From Lineus longissimus (taxonomy: Eukaryota > Nemertea > Pilidiophora > Heteronemertea > Lineidae): a stretch of DNA of 64,000 nucleotides. Of this stretch, positions 36,777-47,171 are shown piece by piece; position 1 is the stretch's first letter; every line of letters starts with the position of its first letter. The notes beneath the pieces were generated by a model that did no database searches, had not been told where the DNA came from, and saw only the letters and a program-made list of their open reading frames with translations. Where the stretch lies: positions 10,359,001 through 10,423,000 of the forward strand of contig NC_088326.1 in NCBI RefSeq assembly GCF_910592395.1, given 5' to 3'. Made by a program: the position numbers and the translations under genes.

Positions 36777-38749
36777 GTAAATGTGTAGACCATCTCTTCA
36801 AAGGCCCGCTGCGCCAGTGCCTACTATGTTATTACTGGGCCAAAACCGCAATATTAGAAATAAACGTTTTTGCGGTTTTGAATAATCTTAATGGATTATC
36901 TGGCCATCACAAATTAATGTGCATCACGGAGAAGATTTTCAGCGAAATGATACCCCCTGTGAGGTTTTTTCAGAATCAGAATGGGTTTTTCAGAATGTGA
37001 GAAACCAATAGGTGCTTATCGTTTCACCATGAACCACTATGGGAAGTACGTGTTGGACGAAAACCTTTTCACAAATCTTTTTTTCAAAGCATGAAAGCTT
37101 TATTTCTTGGAGCGTGGCGTATTTTCCAAATTTTGGAAAAAACGAAATATCGAGCAGCTCTCATATGTTCATAGGGGCTTCGTATTTTCATTGTATTTTG
37201 TATTTCATTGTATTTTCTCAGTCAAATCTCATCGTGATGTGCAATTTCCTAAAGTATCCAAGTTTGCAGAGGTTGTCATTCAGCTTGCACTGTAAATTTG
37301 CGGATTTCGACGCAATTGGTTATGTCATCTTACTTTCTAAGTTGAATTGCTCGTGACGTACTCATCGAAACATGTTTAACAATGTGGTGTTTTGTACTGT
37401 AACACGTACGCGTGAGTGTTCGGCTGTGCAATTTGTTTCACAGCTCGACAGTGACCCAGTAAACAGATTCACATCGCAACGTATAGATAGTGTGGTGAAC
37501 CTATTTACTGGGTTGCTGCACATCTTGGCGAAATATGCGCATGCATGGCATGGACAAAGGAAATGAGAAAGATATATGGAAAGGAATGTATATTTTGACT
37601 CAGCGCTTGGTATTGTAACAATGCGATTTACAATCATTTCTAAGCCTTATCATGAAACCTATATGTGAAGTCAAGGAGCTCACTGTGCCAAAACGAGCTC
37701 CCGTAAGTAAACTCCTGCTGCCGCATAAGAACGTAAGGAACATAAGTGTCAGGAAACAGAACATTCTCCAGCGCAGATGTAATATTCAAGCTTATTCTCT
37801 CTGCCAGTATTGGCGGCCATTGCATGCGCATTACATGAATGGCGTACACAAATGTACGCAGCAATAATGCGCAAGCGAAGGTCGTTTTTGTGGCGTTTAA
37901 AAAATCGAGTCTGCTGACATGTGACCCTGTTTATTATTACCGGGATAAATATTTATTTCGCTTTGAGTCGATTAAAATCGTTTAGGGGCCTACATTCACT
38001 TTATTCAAATCATCGTCTGCACGCAAAAAACCTGATCACACAGCTTTTTTCGAAGCTCTATGAAAATAGTACTCATAAAACCACTGAGATCGCTTCAAAT
38101 TAGGAAAAATATTTCGAAATGAGCGATGTCAACACATTCAGGTTCAATGCTGGTTAATACAAGCAGCAGGACCGCCTCGCCACGCCGAAATCCAGAATCA
38201 GAATCATCAAAGGCCCACACTCGCCATCTAGTAACAGGATTTCAATTGAGATGGCGCTGTGATCTATCTCGACCTGTTATATGTGGCGAATGTGGGCGTT
38301 CAGGGACACCCACACGAGTCGGTTTTAGGTGCAATTTGACGTGAATTCGCACCACAAACCATGCGAACATTGCTTGATCGTTAAGGTGCAATGGCGTAAA
38401 AAACCAAACCACTCCCGACTGTGTTGCCGGAATTCCATCCAGGTGATACCCAATACGTGTATTTTCCCGTGCAAGTTTTGGCCTACCGATACCCATGAAC
38501 GCTGTTTGTGGGAGTCGATGTTATCGATATTTTTCCCTCATAACCATTTGATAAGACATTAGAATGAGAACTTAGGCCTAGATGCGAGCAGCCTTTGTTT
38601 AAAGACAATTTACGGTGTATCGGGCCAGGCCTTTTTCCTCTTTAACTGCGTGGTAAGGGGCAAAATAACGAAATGCCTGTCCTTATCTCACTAATGATAC
38701 GGCCAGCGAAGCAGGTGTTTCGGCTCTAAACGTTTGAACAATTCTTCAG

Positions 38750-39264
38750 ATGAGTAACCGCGTCAGATACAAACCCACATACTCTCTATCCGTCCTTCCA
38801 CCAGTAGTTGTTACACAGAATCGGGGAGCCATCGCCTGCATTACCACGATTACCTCTATATTGGCGTGCTATCTGTCAGCAAAAATGTATAGGCTTTTGA
38901 TGTACAGAAAACGGTCACACTGGGTTCACAACTGCATACAATGCAACTTTCGTAGGCAAATTATTTGCCCAGGCAAGTTATTTGCCTAAGAAATCACTTC
39001 CTTAGAAAGGGTTTATCTTGCAACCGTATCAAAACCAAGGTACAATGTAGTGAACCTAGGTTCAAAATGTTTGATTTCACCAAAGGAATGACTGTAGGAC
39101 ATCATGGTCCTAGCTGGGAGGATTGCTTGGAACTGAGGGGCAAGTTTTCTGAAAGATTTCGGATTGCTTTTAATGAACGAGTCAGTGTTTTGCTGTCAAA
39201 GCTTTATGATTACGAAATGCAACCAGCCACTGACCAACTTGTTGTTCTTTCCAATAAAACGCAG
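38750..39264 (+). pseudogene. PAN-family copy A, exon 2 (propeller-like repeat 1), frame broken
   Basis: It begins after ACTTCAG-like acceptor AATTCTTCAG and aligns with copy B exon 2: RVRYKPTYSLSVLPPVVV against HVRYELNQRLAVIPPIVY, then KMYRLLMYRKR against RMYRLLVYKLQ. Copy A hits TAA at 38987-38989. Homology resumes in another frame (about 39055 on: FKMFDFTKGMTVG against FQLYDFSNGEFVG) and ends with donor ACGCAG|GTATTT at 39264. The break lies within a short AGGCAA/TTATTTGCC repeat at 38953-38990. Either copy A is a recent pseudogene or this piece carries an assembly error. Exon 3 is intact, which argues that any loss is recent. Confidence 0.6.
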
Positions 39265-39770
39265 GTATTTTTTCCTTCTTTATCTCGAAATGCGTAACGT
39301 TTGTTCTTATCACGCGTATGATACTATGTAGGCCGGAGGGGACATCAGTCAGAATTAATCGGCCGATAAAATACCAGCGGCATAAACCTCCCTCAAAAAT
39401 ACCTCCTGCAAAAACCTATCGTAAAATCTAGTAGGCGCTAGGAGACATATATCACTATATATTACTTCCGACCACATTTGGATACGTGGATTTGTCGTGA
39501 TTTCGTTACCAATCGGGCTGAATAGAGCTGTCTCCCAGTGCAAGTCCAGCCTGGTTGATGACGACATTTATGGTGCACAGCAGTATGTCTAGTACCGTCT
39601 TTATCGGGTTTCGAAGGCTGGACGCCTGTTACAGCGAAATCCAGGGCCTTTGATCGAGCCACGCCACATATTAGAGACGTTGCGTATCATTTACGACTCC
39701 CACTCTATTGTACATGCAGCACCAAAATATCACTCGATCGATTCAAATAATTTGCTCTTTTACCGACCAG

Positions 39771-40754
39771 GAGAACTCGCGTACTATTGAGTACACAGCC
39801 CTGTCGCGGGTTTCTTTAAACCCAAGTATCCTAGTTGACAAAGATGATATGGTGTACAGTCGGACCGCTGATCGATTAATATTTGCGCATCGCCGACGAG
39901 ACTGGCCTCAGCATTACCTAAAGCTATATCAATTGAACCGAATGAGAAAATCTTTCGAAGTGATCCAGACACGTACGGTTCACTTCCCAAAACATCTATC
40001 GATTGGCACCTACAAACATTACGTAATATACATAAATATGGCCACAAAGAAACTGATGCTATTTGATACACTAACGAGAATGATTGGAGATATTATGCTT
40101 GAGGGCGGGGTACCGTGCACGCAAGCTAGTGGACGCGACTACGCTAGATTGGGGATACAAGGAAGCAGGGCGTTTATATGCTGTTACATACCACGGGGCC
40201 AAATCCGAAGAAGGACAATAGTCTATCAAGTAACGACATCCACAACGCCTGACGGTAGACTGCACATGGCGTTTTCTAACATGACCCGTATACTTGACAC
40301 CAGAACATGCTCCGTAGGATTTACGGACGATGGCACTTGTTATATTTGCGAGGAAGAAAAAAATGGGAAAATCAAGGGAAAGAACGTCTTAACAATTTAC
40401 TTCGATAACTCGAATACACCTTTTCGCTACCGAATTGATAAAGGACTTTGTTTGTGGAGTCCAAAAGACAAAATGATGATACTTCATAGAACTCTTAGGA
40501 CTAAAAATGGCATCGTATACCAAAATAGTTTACGAGGTGTATCGTACTCGAGAGATTGTCCTATTCTACAGTATCACCCTGTGCATATAAAGAATGGGCC
40601 AAGTCCCATCCAGAAAAAGTTGACTTACCAGTTTTCCGCTAGCATCGTTGAGAACGGCACAATATTACATACAGTAACGTATCCGATGAGAAAGCGGCTT
40701 GGACGTCATAAACTGCTTGTGTGGGCATGGGTTGATATTTTCTATCGAACATGA
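39771..40754 (+). CDS. PAN-family copy A, exon 3 (propeller-like repeat 2)
   Basis: A 328-codon exon from acceptor TTTGCTCTTTTACCGACCAG, phase 0, to TGA at 40754. It aligns along its whole length with exon C (58926-59906): IEYTALSRV / VEYTKLSKV, GTYKHYVIY / GSYKHFLIF, AFSNMTRIL / IFSNMTHLL, GLCLWSPKDKMM / CLCRWSTQDRIL, TKNGIVYQ / TKNGILVQ. Internally YLKLYQLNRMRKSFEVI followed by LMLFDTLTRMIGDI echoes exon 2 of copy B (RLLVYKLQIKRQAFKI ... FQLYDFSNGEFVGDI), so exons 2 and 3 are duplicated units. The short beta-strand-like repeats suggest a propeller. No named family was recognised. Confidence 0.65.
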   Translation, partial: ENSRTIEYTALSRVSLNPSILVDKDDMVYSRTADRLIFAHRRRDWPQHYLKLYQLNRMRKSFEVIQTRTVHFPKHLSIGTYKHYVIYINMATKKLMLFDTLTRMIGDIMLEGGVPCTQASGRDYARLGIQGSRAFICCYIPRGQIRRRTIVYQVTTSTTPDGRLHMAFSNMTRILDTRTCSVGFTDDGTCYICEEEKNGKIKGKNVLTIYFDNSNTPFRYRIDKGLCLWSPKDKMMILHRTLRTKNGIVYQNSLRGVSYSRDCPILQYHPVHIKNGPSPIQKKLTYQFSASIVENGTILHTVTYPMRKRLGRHKLLVWAWVDIFYRT

Positions 40755-41517
40755 AATTACAGAACGGCATTTCCCTGTTGACAAACATTATCCAATACGA
40801 TACTGAAATGACTTCATAAATGACCCGATATATATGTCATGTTTCATTTCGTCTTTCTGTTACAAATCAGTCTATATAAGTGTTAGGAGATTACAACCCG
40901 TTAACAATTGGAATTAACATCACTTTAGATACATACACAGGGAAATCTGCAGGGTGATGTCTTCTGTACGTCTTGTTAGACAATGTTAGATAGATGTCTA
41001 ATACATGCACTAGTATCATGTCTATTAAATGTCAAAAGACGTAATATCCAAAATAGGACAATATGATAATAATTATATGCATACACAAAGATAGTTCAAG
41101 AATAATGACATCTCCTCAAAATGACATCTCCTCAAATAAATAATCATTTTTCTTCACGAGAACCTGCCGTCGTGAAATACATAAAACACTCGAATACACA
41201 GTGAACAGTTAGTAACTGCAAATAAGGGCTTGTGAGCGTAAGAAATTTAAATTACCATGCCAGTAATAATCCCATGATATATTGTAATTGAGACTTCTAT
41301 TTAAGTGGACTTACATTTTTTGTAAAAGTTTTATGTAGCCTGACATAACATGCCTGATGTCGATCTTCTATATGGCGACGGCGACCATCCCACCTAGTTT
41401 AAACCACCTCCATCAGGCATGTCAGGCGGTCTTTGCAGTATTAAGCCAACACATTGGAGAAAAAAGAGGAAATGATTAACAATTTGTTGAACTCGATATG
41501 TACATATACTTACTTAC

Positions 41518-41805
41518 TTACTTAGGACCCTTCGTGCCCTAGGTGGCACATGGGGCGTTCCCCAGGGTCCTCCACTCAAGTCTGTTGGCTGCTCGCTGTC
41601 TGGCTGCCTCCCACGTTAGGCCCTTCTCTTGAAGTTCCTTTGCCATGGAACGCCGCCAGGTCTCTCTTGGTCTGCCTCTATTCCGTCTCCCCTGTGGTGT
41701 CCATGTGAGTGCTCTCCTTGGCAATAAGTTTGCAGGCATTCGGAGCACATGGCCCAACCATTGCCATCTTCGTTCCTTCACCAATTCTGATATGGGCTTC
41801 AGGTT
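41518..41805 (-). pseudogene. 5'-truncated LINE 3' end, copy 2
   Basis: The minus strand encodes the same C-terminal peptide as 28866-29236 (VKERRWQWLGHVLRMPANLL ... LGNAPCAT). Upstream (at the LINE 3' end) lies a TTAC microsatellite, at about 41505-41522. Being shorter at the 5' side but equal at the 3' side is typical of target-primed reverse transcription. Confidence 0.8.
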
Positions 41806-41967
41806 ATGATATGTACATATAGGCTACCGTTTCGGGTCGTATATTTCTCCTCATGCCAAGGCTTTTGTGGCAAAATCGATGATCTGTGAATTATTGCAGT
41901 GTAAAAGTCAGTTAACACTGCCATTCACGAAAGCCAGTCAGTCGAAACAAAGTGCAATCTAGTTGCA

Positions 41968-42182
41968 CAGTTTATAACCTGATAACTCTGGATAATATTG
42001 GCTTACATTTCATAAGCTTTCGGACTCAGCTGAGTCCTTGGTCACATGATCACTCGTGACGTCATCTACGATCACTACGCCCGATGACGTCACGAGTGAT
42101 CATATGACCAAGGACTCAGCTGAGTCCGAAAGCTTATGAAATGCGAGTCAATATTATCCAGAGTAATCAGATTATAAACTGT
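41968..42182. mobile_element. Near-perfect palindromic element
   Basis: Arms ACAGTTTATAACCTGATAAC ... GGACTCAGCTGAGTCC are mirrored as ... GGACTCAGCTGAGTCC ... AGATTATAAACTGT, with a center of about 20 bp near 42070. It lies about 70 bp from the stop codon of the ankyrin-nucleotidyltransferase gene and so may fall in its 3' UTR. Confidence 0.85.
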
Positions 42183-42253
42183 CCAACTATCAGTCTACCT
42201 GGATAGATGAATCGCCATAGTGATATATTTAAAGTGCAATCTAAACATTAGTT

Positions 42254-44194
42254 TTATAGATAAATTGGCATGTGCCACGCTCCATATTGTCTATAGTATG
42301 CATATTCGTTCATTTTACAGAACTTTTCTTTCTCATCATATTCTGCTCTTGATACTCTTATAATCTCCTGTTCTTCCTCCAAATCTTTGGCGACTGCTGA
42401 TTGGAAGTCTCTCTCATACATGGACTTCACCAGTCTCGCCATCATCTTTGCCACAATGTGGCTGTCCTTGGTATTCAACCTGCAACCAGCCAATACATCT
42501 ACCGTAGGATCGAAGAATGATGGTAGCCTCCTTCGCGCAAGACATTTCTCCATGTGTTCATACACCATCAATACCATTTTACCATGTGACAGCGTCTTTG
42601 ACTTCAAAAATAGTTCAACGAGGTGCAAGAACACTGACTTCAATCTGTAACTTGTAATGTGTTCGCCAACAGCAACAGCCTTTCCATTTTCATTCCTGAT
42701 TTTAAAGCCACACACCTCTGGCCGGCGAAGAGATTTCACTGTAATAAACACATCCATCAGTCTCTCATCTAAGCTCTGCATATGTTCTACTTCCAGTGTC
42801 GGGTAAGATATTCGGCCGAGCTGGTTCAAATCCTCCGACTTAAAGGACTTTGACACATCACTGTTTTCGTACGGAATCTTTGGGACAATATAGCGATGTT
42901 TTTTTCTTATTTCCTCCTTTGTCATCATCCAAGTTGTCCTTTCTTCAGCGAGACAATCAGTTTTAATGGCGGGAACAAAGTCAATTGACACCGGAAGGTC
43001 CTGGAACATTTCATTGCTGTATAGCCATATCCAAGTCGTACAGGTCTTCCTGTCGGGATGTCGCTGTGGTGGCAAGTCCAATCTAAACCCATCGCCAATA
43101 TCCTTGCCGTGATTCTCTCTCCAGTAGGTCATCAAGGTGTCCCATAGCCACACACCATATGTGCCATGTATATTCAATTGTTTGATTGAATCTTCGTCAT
43201 GTTCCATCTTTCCGTAACCTTCGGTTTCTTCTCCTGGATTGCGATGTATCGAACCGATCTCTATCAAGAAGTCCAGTTCGTCTGGCATGCCAACTTTTGA
43301 GCCCTCGAATGAGCTCCCACACCCTACAACCTTGACACTTGCATCACTAGGCAGCGCATCATGGATGACCTTCTCTACCATTCTTCTCACAAGTCCGATG
43401 AAATTCGTCATTACGAATTCATTGATATTGTTAACAGACCCAATACCGGGCTCCTTACTTAGCTGTGCGAGGTTAAAACAACTACGACTTATCTTTTGGT
43501 TAGTTTCTTTCAGTGGCAACACTTTTATACTCAATGGGTGCTGAGTTAGTTCTTTGAATATTGCACTGTTTCTCTCACGGTAATGTAGGTAGTCAATTGG
43601 TATCTTGCCAGCACGATCCTTCACTTTCCACTCAGCTCCAAGGCGGAGTAAGAGACTAACTATATCATCTTGACGATAAATGACGCCATAATGGAGACTA
43701 GTCTTCCCTTGGAGATCAACTTCATTTGGGTCCAGACCTCTCTTGATGAAGGACTCCATCAGCGCATGGTGTCCGTAGATGGCGGACAGATGCAACACAT
43801 TTCTAGCCGAGCCGTCCGAAGCGTCCAATTTATGACCAGCAGTAAGTAATGCACTGACAATATCTTCATTTCCTATCTCTAAAGCACAATGGAGAGGCAT
43901 CTGGCCTACTGAATCTCTAACATTTACATCGATTCCTTTACATGACAACAGAAATCTAGTGATGCCATGATAACCAAGCCGAACAGGTTTATGTAGCAAT
44001 CCATGCCTGCACAGTTTTGATACATACAGCGGATTAATTACCTCTAAGACTTTTAACCTTTCGGTATATCCCTCAATGAGACTAATGAACAAGTCACTAA
44101 GGTCAGCTCCTTTTTCGATCAGCAAACTTCCTATCTCTATGTGGCCTCCCTTCAGTGCCAGATGCAGGGTACTATTGCACTTTCTATCCATCAT
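42254..44194 (-). CDS. Ankyrin repeats plus Mab-21/cGAS-like nucleotidyltransferase (C-terminal part)
   Basis: 646 codons from the first ATG after the frame change; the homologous reading really begins at about 44226. Residues 1-210 hold about six ankyrin repeats. The Mab-21/cGLR region is at about 255-570. The catalytic signature is GSSFEGSKVGMPDELDFLI: G293-S294, then E306 and D308. The third acid is D405 in VSIDFVPAI. A C-terminal lobe follows (SYRLKSVFLHL, 515-525; LPSFFDPTVDVL, 557-568), typical of Mab-21 proteins. cGAS-like receptors make cyclic dinucleotides when bound to nucleic acid; all three acids are present, so activity is possible. The last 60 residues are a charged helix. It is continuous with the ankyrin frame at 44218-46260. 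Confidence 0.85.
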   Translation of the reverse strand: MMDRKCNSTLHLALKGGHIEIGSLLIEKGADLSDLFISLIEGYTERLKVLEVINPLYVSKLCRHGLLHKPVRLGYHGITRFLLSCKGIDVNVRDSVGQMPLHCALEIGNEDIVSALLTAGHKLDASDGSARNVLHLSAIYGHHALMESFIKRGLDPNEVDLQGKTSLHYGVIYRQDDIVSLLLRLGAEWKVKDRAGKIPIDYLHYRERNSAIFKELTQHPLSIKVLPLKETNQKISRSCFNLAQLSKEPGIGSVNNINEFVMTNFIGLVRRMVEKVIHDALPSDASVKVVGCGSSFEGSKVGMPDELDFLIEIGSIHRNPGEETEGYGKMEHDEDSIKQLNIHGTYGVWLWDTLMTYWRENHGKDIGDGFRLDLPPQRHPDRKTCTTWIWLYSNEMFQDLPVSIDFVPAIKTDCLAEERTTWMMTKEEIRKKHRYIVPKIPYENSDVSKSFKSEDLNQLGRISYPTLEVEHMQSLDERLMDVFITVKSLRRPEVCGFKIRNENGKAVAVGEHITSYRLKSVFLHLVELFLKSKTLSHGKMVLMVYEHMEKCLARRRLPSFFDPTVDVLAGCRLNTKDSHIVAKMMARLVKSMYERDFQSAVAKDLEEEQEIIRVSRAEYDEKEKFCKMNEYAYYRQYGAWHMPIYL

Positions 44195-44217
44195 ATTGAT
44201 ATCAGCGCCTCCTTTAA

Positions 44218-44232
44218 TCAGCTCCCTGCCAT
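44218..44232 (-). other. Single-base frame break joining the two ankyrin parts
   Basis: On the minus strand the ankyrin frame reads ...ISMAGS and stops. One base out of register it continues as LIKGGADIN, exactly the expected remainder of the repeat. The break falls at a GGG run. It may be a real one-base deletion, a length polymorphism or a sequencing error. Confidence 0.8.
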
Positions 44233-46260
44233 ACTAATTTGAGCTCTCTTTATTGCCAAATGTAATGGACTATCACCCAGACTATCTTTGATGTTGATAT
44301 CAGTCCCCCCATGAATCAGCATTCTTGCCACATCAATGTAACCTGTCATATTAACTTCAGCTCTCTTTATTGCCAAATGTAATGGACTATCACCCAGACT
44401 ATCTTTGAGGTTGATATCAGTCCCCCCATGAATCAGCATTCTTGCCACATCAATGCAACCTGTCTTAATCGCCAAATGCAAAAGATTGTCCCATCGAGAA
44501 TCCTCGGCACTGACAGCAGTACCGCCTCTATTAAAGAGCACCATTGCCATTTCAATATGACCTCCATTTACGGCACTTTGTAAAGGACTGGCACCCCAGA
44601 CATCATTGATATTGACATCAGCTCCTCTAGCAATCAGCTCCCTTGCAATATCAATGTGGGTTTCTTTTACAGCCAAATGTAGAGGACTGTCACCCAGGCT
44701 TGTTGTTACATTGATATCTGCAGCACGTCTATCGACCAGCATCCTTACCACTTCAATCTGACCTCCATTAACGGCCAAATGTAAAGGACGGGCACCCCCA
44801 CTGTCTTCGATATCGACATCAGCACCTCCACCGATCAGTTCCTTTGCCATATCAACGTGATTTCTCCTTATAGCCAAATGTAAAGGATAGTCACCCTTTC
44901 CATCCTTGATATTGATCACAGCACCTCTATCGATCAGCAGTCTTGCCATATCAATTCGACCGCCCCTTATGGCCAAATGTAAAGGATTGTCAACACGCAC
45001 ATTTGGCCGTTCAATGCGGCCTATCCCTCTAGCCAAAGGTAAAGGGCTGGCATCGCGCATATCACTGATATTAACATCAGCCCCTCTATTGATGAGCATA
45101 TTTGCCATATCAATGCGGCCTGTTCGTGTGGCAAAATGTAAAGGACTGGCACCGTTCATATCCCTGATATTAACATCAGCACTTCTCTCGATCAGCATAT
45201 TTGCCATATCAATAGGGTCCCTCAGTGTGGCCAAATGTAAAGGACTGGCACCGTTCATATCCCTGATATTCACGTCAGCACCTCTATCGATCAGCACCAT
45301 GGCCGTCTCATTGTGACCTCCCTTTACGGCCAAATGTAAAGGACTGGCATCTCCCATATCTCTGATATTAACATCAGCTTCTTTATCAATCAGCATCCTT
45401 GCCATATCGATGTGACCGTCCTTCGAGGCCAAGTGTAAGGGACTGGCACCCCGCCCATTCACGATATTGATATCAGCACCTCTATCTATCAGCTCCCTCG
45501 CCATATCAATGTGACCTCCCGCTATGGCCACATGTAAAGGACTGGCATCATGCACATTCTTTATATTGATATCAGCACCTCTCTCTATCAGCTCCTTTGC
45601 CACGTCAATGTGGTACCCTTTTATGGCCAAGTGCAAAGGGTAGTCACCACACCATTCATAGTCATTGAGATCAGCACCTCTTTTGATCAGCATACTTGCT
45701 ATTCCAATGTGATTTTCTGATATGGCCAAATGTAAAGGACTGCCAACTGACCCATCTTTGATATTGAGATCAGCACCTATTTCGATCAGCTCCTCAGCCA
45801 TATCAATGTGACTTCCTCTTAGAGACAGATGTAAAGGATTGTCACCCCGCCCATTCCTTATATTGATATCAGCCCCTCTCGATCCTTCGACCAGCACCCT
45901 TGCCATATTAATGTGTCCTCCCTTTATAGCCAAATGTAAAGGATTATCACCTCGTCCATTCTTGATATTGATACCAGCACCTCTATCCACCAGCATCCTT
46001 GCCATAACAATGTGGCCTCTCATTATGGCCAGAAGAAGAGGAGTGTTGCCTTCCCTGTCCTTACAATTGATATCAGCGTCTCTATCCAATAAAAATGTAA
46101 CAACATCAAGATGTCCATTAATAACACTTTTCATTAGGGGCGTCTTGTTGTCTTCATTGCGCTGATTGATATTCGCCCCATTGTTTAGTGCCTTTCTTGC
46201 AAGATCCACGTCACCTTTATCAAGTGCTTTCCAAAGTTTTGAATTCACAGAGGAGCCCAT
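44218..46260 (-). CDS. Giant ankyrin-repeat region (N-terminal part of the same gene)
   Basis: About 680 codons of 33-residue ankyrin repeats (consensus G-SPLHLAI--GHIDMARELIDRGADINIKD). I count about 21 units, one shortened (at about 45010-45040). The start chosen is ATG at 46258-46260 (MGSSVNSK). An in-frame ATG 75 bases upstream (46335) would add a hydrophobic leader (PWLLIASFCLDLSAF), which does not suit a cytosolic sensor. The frame ends at TGA (44218-44220) in the middle of a repeat, while the next frame continues the same repeat; see the site at 44226. Antisense frames in this region are by-products of the repeats. Ankyrin arrays are binding platforms; here they would presumably place or gate the nucleotidyltransferase. 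Confidence 0.85.
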   Translation of the reverse strand: MGSSVNSKLWKALDKGDVDLARKALNNGANINQRNEDNKTPLMKSVINGHLDVVTFLLDRDADINCKDREGNTPLLLAIMRGHIVMARMLVDRGAGINIKNGRGDNPLHLAIKGGHINMARVLVEGSRGADINIRNGRGDNPLHLSLRGSHIDMAEELIEIGADLNIKDGSVGSPLHLAISENHIGIASMLIKRGADLNDYEWCGDYPLHLAIKGYHIDVAKELIERGADINIKNVHDASPLHVAIAGGHIDMARELIDRGADINIVNGRGASPLHLASKDGHIDMARMLIDKEADVNIRDMGDASPLHLAVKGGHNETAMVLIDRGADVNIRDMNGASPLHLATLRDPIDMANMLIERSADVNIRDMNGASPLHFATRTGRIDMANMLINRGADVNISDMRDASPLPLARGIGRIERPNVRVDNPLHLAIRGGRIDMARLLIDRGAVINIKDGKGDYPLHLAIRRNHVDMAKELIGGGADVDIEDSGGARPLHLAVNGGQIEVVRMLVDRRAADINVTTSLGDSPLHLAVKETHIDIARELIARGADVNINDVWGASPLQSAVNGGHIEMAMVLFNRGGTAVSAEDSRWDNLLHLAIKTGCIDVARMLIHGGTDINLKDSLGDSPLHLAIKRAEVNMTGYIDVARMLIHGGTDINIKDSLGDSPLHLAIKRAQISMAGS
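44242..44475 (-). repeat. Recent 117-bp tandem duplication of an ankyrin unit
   Basis: The block starting AGCTCTCTTTATTGCCAAAT at 44242 recurs at 44359 (period 117, 39 codons), with only isolated differences over about 90 bases. The other repeats differ far more from each other. It lies next to the frame break. Confidence 0.85.
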
Positions 46261-46847
46261 TCTAAATGCTGATAAGTCAAGACAGAAAGAAGCAATTAAC
46301 AACCACGGAATAGCATTCCGCGATAATGAGGTCACTGCAGCTGCTGCCCTCTATTTCCCCATCGCTGAATTACAGGCAATGTCGGACAAACATGCGGTTT
46401 CGTAATGGATTCAGGCTTTCTAACTAGGGCAGTCAGATTCAATCTGGCACATGTCCGAGTGTTGGAATACTACATAATTGTTCTGAATATGTCTCTCTCT
46501 GACTCTATGGTATCATTCATGCTAAAAACAATGCAGGGTCAAAGATAATTGACTTTGAAATAAGCTCAAATGCGTAGAAATTAGTGTCGATGTCCGACTG
46601 TCACGTGACTAAAACGTCATCAATGTCTTATTCAAATGACATTGTGAGCCATAAAAAGTAACGTCGCGGAATGCTATTGATCGGAACTTGAACTGAAAGC
46701 ATGCACTGGTCGACCGTGTATTTCTCACTCATTGGCGTCTGTACAATGAGAACACTATATTGATATGTATTTTAAGTGGTTCGTCATGGAATCCTCACTC
46801 ATTTATAACTAGACGGCCTGACTAACACGTGCACTATGATTATACAT

Positions 46848-47171
46848 GGTGACGTTAGCATAATCAGCGACAGAGGTACATTTTCAACTGCGACATCCAC
46901 TCTCCATCGTTGTTCATTCGTTGCTTTTTATATCAACTCGTTGAAGATTGGAAGTGGTGACGTTAGCATAATCAGCGACAGAGGTACATTTTCAACTGCG
47001 ACATCTTCCCTCCATTGTTGTTCATCCGTTGCACTTTATATCAACTCGTTGAAGATTGGAAGTGGTGACGTTAGCATAATCAGCGACAGAGGTACATTTT
47101 CAACTGCGACATCCTCCCTCCATTATTGTTCATCCGTTGCTCTTTATATCAATTCGTTGAAGATTGGAAGT
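46848..47171. repeat. Minisatellite, three copies of 108 bp
   Basis: Three near-identical units start at 46848, 46956 and 47064, each opening GGTGACGTTAGCATAATCAG and closing with GAAGATTGGAAG. The array lies 0.6-0.9 kb upstream of the ankyrin-nucleotidyltransferase start. Because 108 is a multiple of three it also gives an open frame (46836-47228), judged non-coding. Confidence 0.9.

Noticed and set aside
46260-46335. Signal peptide on the ankyrin protein from the upstream ATG
   Set aside because: The second ATG gives a normal ankyrin start and a cytosolic protein, which suits a nucleotidyltransferase; the leader is probably 5' UTR.
44906-46405. Long antisense frames over the ankyrin region
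   Set aside because: They mirror the 99-bp ankyrin periodicity and encode no recognisable protein.
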